This document shows positions 5,838 through 8,206 of a DNA stretch of 8,206 bases, piece by piece (positions within the stretch are counted from its first letter, which is position 1; each line of letters begins with the position of its first letter). A program made the position numbers and the translations under genes. The notes beneath the pieces were generated by a model. That model saw only the letters and a list, made by a program, of their open reading frames with translations, searched no databases and was not told where the DNA came from. The stretch lies in contig JAATVR010000528.1 in NCBI GenBank assembly GCA_014523665.1, positions 1-8,206 of the forward strand, written 5' to 3'. Source of the stretch: Nitrososphaerales archaeon TH526. Its GTDB lineage: Archaea > Thermoproteota > Nitrososphaeria > Nitrososphaerales > Nitrososphaeraceae.

Positions 5838-6404
5838 TCAATCCTGGGGGAAAGCTTCATCAATCAATTTGCTTACCGGTTCTCCTGAAGGCAGTGGGGC
5901 ATTTCTGTCAAGTTCATACTTGAAAATGTCGGGAAAATTTATGTCCAATATCACATTTCTACCAACCGCTATAATATGGGACTTTGGGATATCAAATCTC
6001 TGATTCGAATAGCCAAAGACAACTATCTTGTCGTTTGTTTCTTTCATAACATGTCCTACATCGTCTTCATTATTTGCTCTAACTCCTTTGTTGAATAAGG
6101 ACAAAGGATACTTGCCTTCATATGTACCAAGATCTACAACTTTATCATCTTCAGGCCACGGGTCCGTTCTGCTAGTGGGCAAGGGCTCCTTTCTACTGAC
6201 GGTATACTTTTGAATTATATCAGCAAATGGTAGACCGATAAGAACGTTTCCGCCCACCTGCTGAATTTCTTTGATTGGTATATCATATCTTTCTTGTTTA
6301 CCTCCAAATACCACTATTGTATCCGGGGTTTCTCTAACAACATGCCCTATGTGAGGAGCATCTAACGCCTTCACTCCTTTATTGAAATATTTGCCAGATG
6401 TCAA
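5838..6404 (-). CDS. Tandem PRC-barrel-like domain protein
   Basis: A complete 188-residue protein made of two copies of one domain. Copy 1 covers about 5-76 and copy 2 about 100-172. Both carry FNKGV, then GHVxxET, a short gap, IVVFG, an R-x-DIP loop, VGxNV and a final DI..Y...R..PLP. This is the look of PRC-barrel-like beta domains, which bind partners or sit in RNA-processing and photosynthetic complexes; the partner here is unknown. There is no signal peptide or membrane helix, so it is probably cytoplasmic. TTG 6404 is chosen because an in-frame TAG lies just upstream and a TATA-like box (6432-6441) is about 33 bases away. It diverges from the response regulator at 6607, so shared control is possible. 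The duplication is directly visible; the PRC-barrel label is inference. Confidence 0.75.
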   Translation of the reverse strand: MTSGKYFNKGVKALDAPHIGHVVRETPDTIVVFGGKQERYDIPIKEIQQVGGNVLIGLPFADIIQKYTVSRKEPLPTSRTDPWPEDDKVVDLGTYEGKYPLSLFNKGVRANNEDDVGHVMKETNDKIVVFGYSNQRFDIPKSHIIAVGRNVILDINFPDIFKYELDRNAPLPSGEPVSKLIDEAFPQD

Positions 6405-6431
6405 ACCTATACACTATTCATCGGTCCCGGG

Positions 6432-6441
6432 TTTTAAAAAG
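6432..6441 (-). promoter_or_regulatory. TATA-like promoter box for the PRC-barrel-like gene
   Basis: The minus strand reads CTTTTTAAAA (TTTTTAAAAC if shifted one base), about 33 bases upstream of the TTG at 6404. Confidence 0.45.
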
Positions 6442-6452
6442 TTGCCTAGTCA

Positions 6453-6467
6453 CTAGATCGCATCTAG
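6453..6467. promoter_or_regulatory. Inverted repeat CTAGAT-3-ATCTAG, candidate operator
   Basis: Two exact 6-base arms with a 3-base spacer lie just upstream of the TATA-like box of the leftward gene, between divergent promoters. This is a fitting place for a dimeric regulator, but the repeat is short and could arise by chance. Confidence 0.3.
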
Positions 6468-6572
6468 AGAAGAAGTACTGGACTAACTTTAAGAATATTT
6501 GATACTAACGGAATGTTCATTGTAATAATTCGCATCCCATGAGAATCTTCGGATTTTTTGGAGCAAAAACCG

Positions 6573-6582
6573 TTTTAAGTAT
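6573..6582 (+). promoter_or_regulatory. TATA-like promoter box for the response regulator
   Basis: TTTTAAGTAT is centred about 29 bases before the TTG at 6607 and supports that start over internal alternatives. Confidence 0.45.
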
Positions 6583-6606
6583 GAAATCACCAATAACACG
6601 GTGTAG

Positions 6607-7080
6607 TTGAGCTTAGATCAAGAGGTACGTACTTCCACACGAGAATTAGATGATAGTTTGTTTGTTGGTGACATTGGCAATGTTGGTGTGACCAAATCAA
6701 GTCATTCAAAAAAAATTCTAGTGGTAGATGATGAGCAAGACATAGTCTTTACCCTGAAGACCATATTGACAGAGGCTGGTTTTACTGTAGACGCCTTTAC
6801 GAATCCCTCTGTTGCATTCGAAATGTTTAGACCTGAGAAGTATGAGTTGATAATCTTGGACATTAGAATGCCAGGTCTGAATGGATTTGAATTGTATATG
6901 AAATTATTCGAACAAGATAAGTCTATCAAGGTCTTGTTTCTTACAGCAGTTAACGAATTCTCTATGTATGCTAAATTCAAGAATAGCGTCTCACCAATGT
7001 CGGGGAAAAGGTACTATTTGCAAAAACCTGTAGACCTTACGAAATTGTTACAACGAGTTGACGACATGTTAAGTATTTGA
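6607..7080 (+). CDS. Single-domain response regulator (CheY-like receiver)
   Basis: A complete 157-residue protein: a 34-residue polar N-terminal extension followed by one receiver domain. Residues 36-44 (KILVVDDEQ) contain the acidic pair Asp41/Asp42 that binds magnesium. The phospho-acceptor is Asp85 in LIILDIRMPG; the conserved Thr113 (FLTA) and Lys140 (LQKP) complete the switch residues. All catalytic positions are present, so it should accept phosphate from a histidine kinase. There is no output domain, so it acts by protein contact in the cytoplasm, as is common among archaeal receiver proteins. No kinase lies in the window. TTG 6607 is preferred because of the TATA-like box about 29 bases upstream; a later start at GTG inside the extension is possible. 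It is transcribed away from the PRC-barrel-like gene. Confidence 0.92.
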   Translation: MSLDQEVRTSTRELDDSLFVGDIGNVGVTKSSHSKKILVVDDEQDIVFTLKTILTEAGFTVDAFTNPSVAFEMFRPEKYELIILDIRMPGLNGFELYMKLFEQDKSIKVLFLTAVNEFSMYAKFKNSVSPMSGKRYYLQKPVDLTKLLQRVDDMLSI

Positions 7081-7218
7081 TGAAGAGCTATGTGTTGCTT
7101 TGTCTGGGCTGGTGTTATACTCGTAACTAACCTTTTTCAGAGGCACCTATTTCCTTGACAGCCAAAGGATATAGTATTGGGGGAAAGATTCATCTAATAC
7201 TGTACGTATTTCAAGACT

Positions 7219-7554
7219 ATGAGAGTAGATACGTCGCTCCAGCGAGAGGATAATAGGCCCCTCACGCTAAAGGAAATTTCACCAAAATGGTTCGAAAGAC
7301 TGTATGGCAAGAGAAAGAGCCTCCCCTTCCCATTGACTCCTGTTTGGTTCAAATGGTATTTTGAATTAGACTCTCCTGCCAAGTGTGTTATAGGTGAAGC
7401 ACACGGTTACTCTTCATCATACGAACAGACGTGTAAGGAATGCGATCGATTAGGCTGGAGTTTCGGTAAATCTTTTTTTCTCCGATCTCATGCAAGACTT
7501 GAGGACGATGTTAACCAATTCGTACTTCATTGGAATACAAAGCATTCAAGATGA
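7219..7554 (+). CDS. Conserved-looking 111-residue protein of unknown function
   Basis: ATG 7219 opens a clean 111-codon frame. The protein is soluble, aromatic-rich and basic. Residues 18-50 hold ISPKWFERLYGKR and the WFKWYFEL segment. Then comes CVIGEAHGYSSSYEQTCKEC with Cys56, Cys72 and Cys75, and a C-terminal helix ending LEDDVNQFVLHWNTKHSR. The Cys-x2-Cys pair with the earlier Cys and nearby His could hold a metal, but the set is incomplete for a standard zinc finger. No family is recognised. The compact, compositionally uniform sequence suggests a real gene. A weak AT-rich box lies near 7194, about 25 bases upstream. T6 begins right after the stop codon. Confidence 0.65.
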   Translation: MRVDTSLQREDNRPLTLKEISPKWFERLYGKRKSLPFPLTPVWFKWYFELDSPAKCVIGEAHGYSSSYEQTCKECDRLGWSFGKSFFLRSHARLEDDVNQFVLHWNTKHSR

Positions 7555-7560
7555 TTTTTT
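7555..7560 (+). terminator. T6 run directly after the stop codon
   Basis: Six T follow the TGA of the preceding gene (7552-7554). Archaeal RNA polymerase terminates at oligo-T runs without needing a hairpin, so this is a candidate terminator. A second T6 run lies at 7659-7664. Confidence 0.4.
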
Positions 7561-7619
7561 ACAAAGAACCCTGAGACCTTGGAAATTAGCAATTCACCTC
7601 ATTCCCTGTTAGACGGTAG

Positions 7620-7633
7620 TATTTCATGAAATA
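7620..7633. repeat. Perfect 14-bp palindrome TATTTCATGAAATA
   Basis: The 14 bases equal their own reverse complement. The palindrome lies between two convergent genes, away from any recognised promoter. It could be a dimer binding site or part of a shared 3' region. Confidence 0.5.
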
Positions 7634-7671
7634 GGCTCGACTCGACATGTTGGAAGGGTTTTTTGCAACAG

Positions 7672-7683
7672 GCAGGTACCTGC
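7672..7683. repeat. 12-bp palindrome GCAGGTACCTGC
   Basis: A perfect palindrome followed on the plus strand by A5 (7685-7689). It lies about 70 bases past the stop of the leftward gene, whose transcript would meet T5 at 7689-7685 before the palindrome. A 3'-end role is possible but weakly supported. Confidence 0.4.
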
Positions 7684-7750
7684 TAAAAATAGAAGGATGG
7701 TTCTTCATTTGTGATGGTGTTCTTTAGGACGCCCATGGTTGGTACAACAG

Positions 7751-8197
7751 TTAAGAGATTGTACCGATTCCCAGCCCCGTGTAGCCATTGCTTGCTGCTT
7801 CTATTGAATAGCCTTGTGAAAATAATTTCTCAATACAGCTCTCTTGCGCCGGCTTTTTCTCCAAGGATAAGGAAATTGCTGTGCTTCCCCCTTGATCTGT
7901 GGTATTTGCTACAATACCAGCCAGCGGTGTCTTAAACTCGACTAACGCATTAGGTATTGCTTTCATCGTCTTATTGTCCCATACTGAAATTGATATTACA
8001 TATGTGCAATTATTTAACTGACTTTCAGTCTGAATGTTGTATTCAATTGTCAATCCTTGCTCAGCGTACGCTATCAAGAACAACTCTGTATTTGTGCCCA
8101 AATTATACAATATCATTACAATAATACAGGTGCTCGCCATGACAACGATTTCGAGAACGATATTTTCGATTTTAGATACCCTATTATTTTTAAGCAT
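7751..8197 (-). CDS. Membrane-anchored protein with Ig-like extracellular domain
   Basis: A complete 148-residue protein from ATG 8197. Positive residues (Lys3, Arg6, Lys9) precede a hydrophobic segment at about 13-32, extended to 44, giving a signal anchor or a signal peptide ending near AYA (43-45). Residues 48-148 form a beta-rich domain. WDNKTMKAIPNALVEF followed by TTDQGGSTAISL has the pattern of carboxypeptidase-regulatory or bacterial Ig-like surface domains, where a structural strand repeat presents a loop outside the cell. Two Cys (64 and 121) could pair. The ATG is preceded at once by TTAAATAT at the window edge, which is too close for its own promoter. Transcription might thus start inside and use Met20 (8140), which would shorten the anchor. 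Function is unknown; adhesion or envelope assembly is inference. Confidence 0.65.
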   Translation of the reverse strand: MLKNNRVSKIENIVLEIVVMASTCIIVMILYNLGTNTELFLIAYAEQGLTIEYNIQTESQLNNCTYVISISVWDNKTMKAIPNALVEFKTPLAGIVANTTDQGGSTAISLSLEKKPAQESCIEKLFSQGYSIEAASNGYTGLGIGTIS

Positions 8198-8206
8198 ATA
8201 TTTAAC

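Noticed and set aside
6702..6980. Minus-strand open frame of 92 codons
   Set aside because: A shadow of the receiver domain gene.
7711..7935. Plus-strand open frame of 74 codons
   Set aside because: Antisense to the Ig-like membrane-anchored gene and without motif or promoter.
1..8206. Searched for CRISPR repeats, tRNA genes, transposase or integrase genes and attachment sites
   Set aside because: None was visible; the repeats present are single pairs without spacing regularity.

Overview
The window looks like chromosomal DNA of an ammonia-oxidising archaeon (Nitrososphaerota/Thaumarchaeota, perhaps Nitrososphaera- or Nitrosocosmicus-like). This is inferred from several traits. The DNA is AT-rich. 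Several start codons (many TTG or GTG) lie 25-33 bases after an AT-rich, TATA-like box with no Shine-Dalgarno motif, which suggests leaderless mRNAs. The protein types also fit: a small cupredoxin, a winged-helix regulator with an IEDDL tail, a duplicated PRC-barrel-like protein and a lone receiver domain. No database search was possible.

The left two thirds (about 370-5380) is mainly a gene graveyard. Its relics in order are: a cupredoxin; a possible NYN-nuclease/zinc-finger protein; a multi-pass membrane protein broken by one base in a homopolymer; a DUF3800 N-terminal stub; a CadD-type cadmium transporter; a winged-helix regulator with two in-frame TAA codons; unassigned coding remnants at 4490-5072; and a small helical protein with one +1 frameshift. 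Several relics hold one frame over long distances and are broken by point nonsense mutations. The only clearly intact gene here is an NTF2/SnoaL-like gene (2427-2822, minus). A partial gene enters from the left edge (1-159, minus).

The right third (5838-8197) is ordinary and intact. A tandem PRC-barrel-like protein (minus) diverges from a CheY-like single-domain response regulator (plus), with a TATA-like box for each and a small inverted repeat between them. Next comes an unassigned 111-residue protein with a Cys-x2-Cys motif. A membrane-anchored Ig-like extracellular protein on the minus strand converges on it, with short palindromes and T-runs in the gap.

No tRNA, rRNA, CRISPR array, insertion sequence or integrase is visible. 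No complete new multi-gene system is evident. The most interesting signals are the clustered, mostly frame-preserving gene decay, the two nearly intact single-frameshift genes, and the symmetrical sequences in non-coding gaps.
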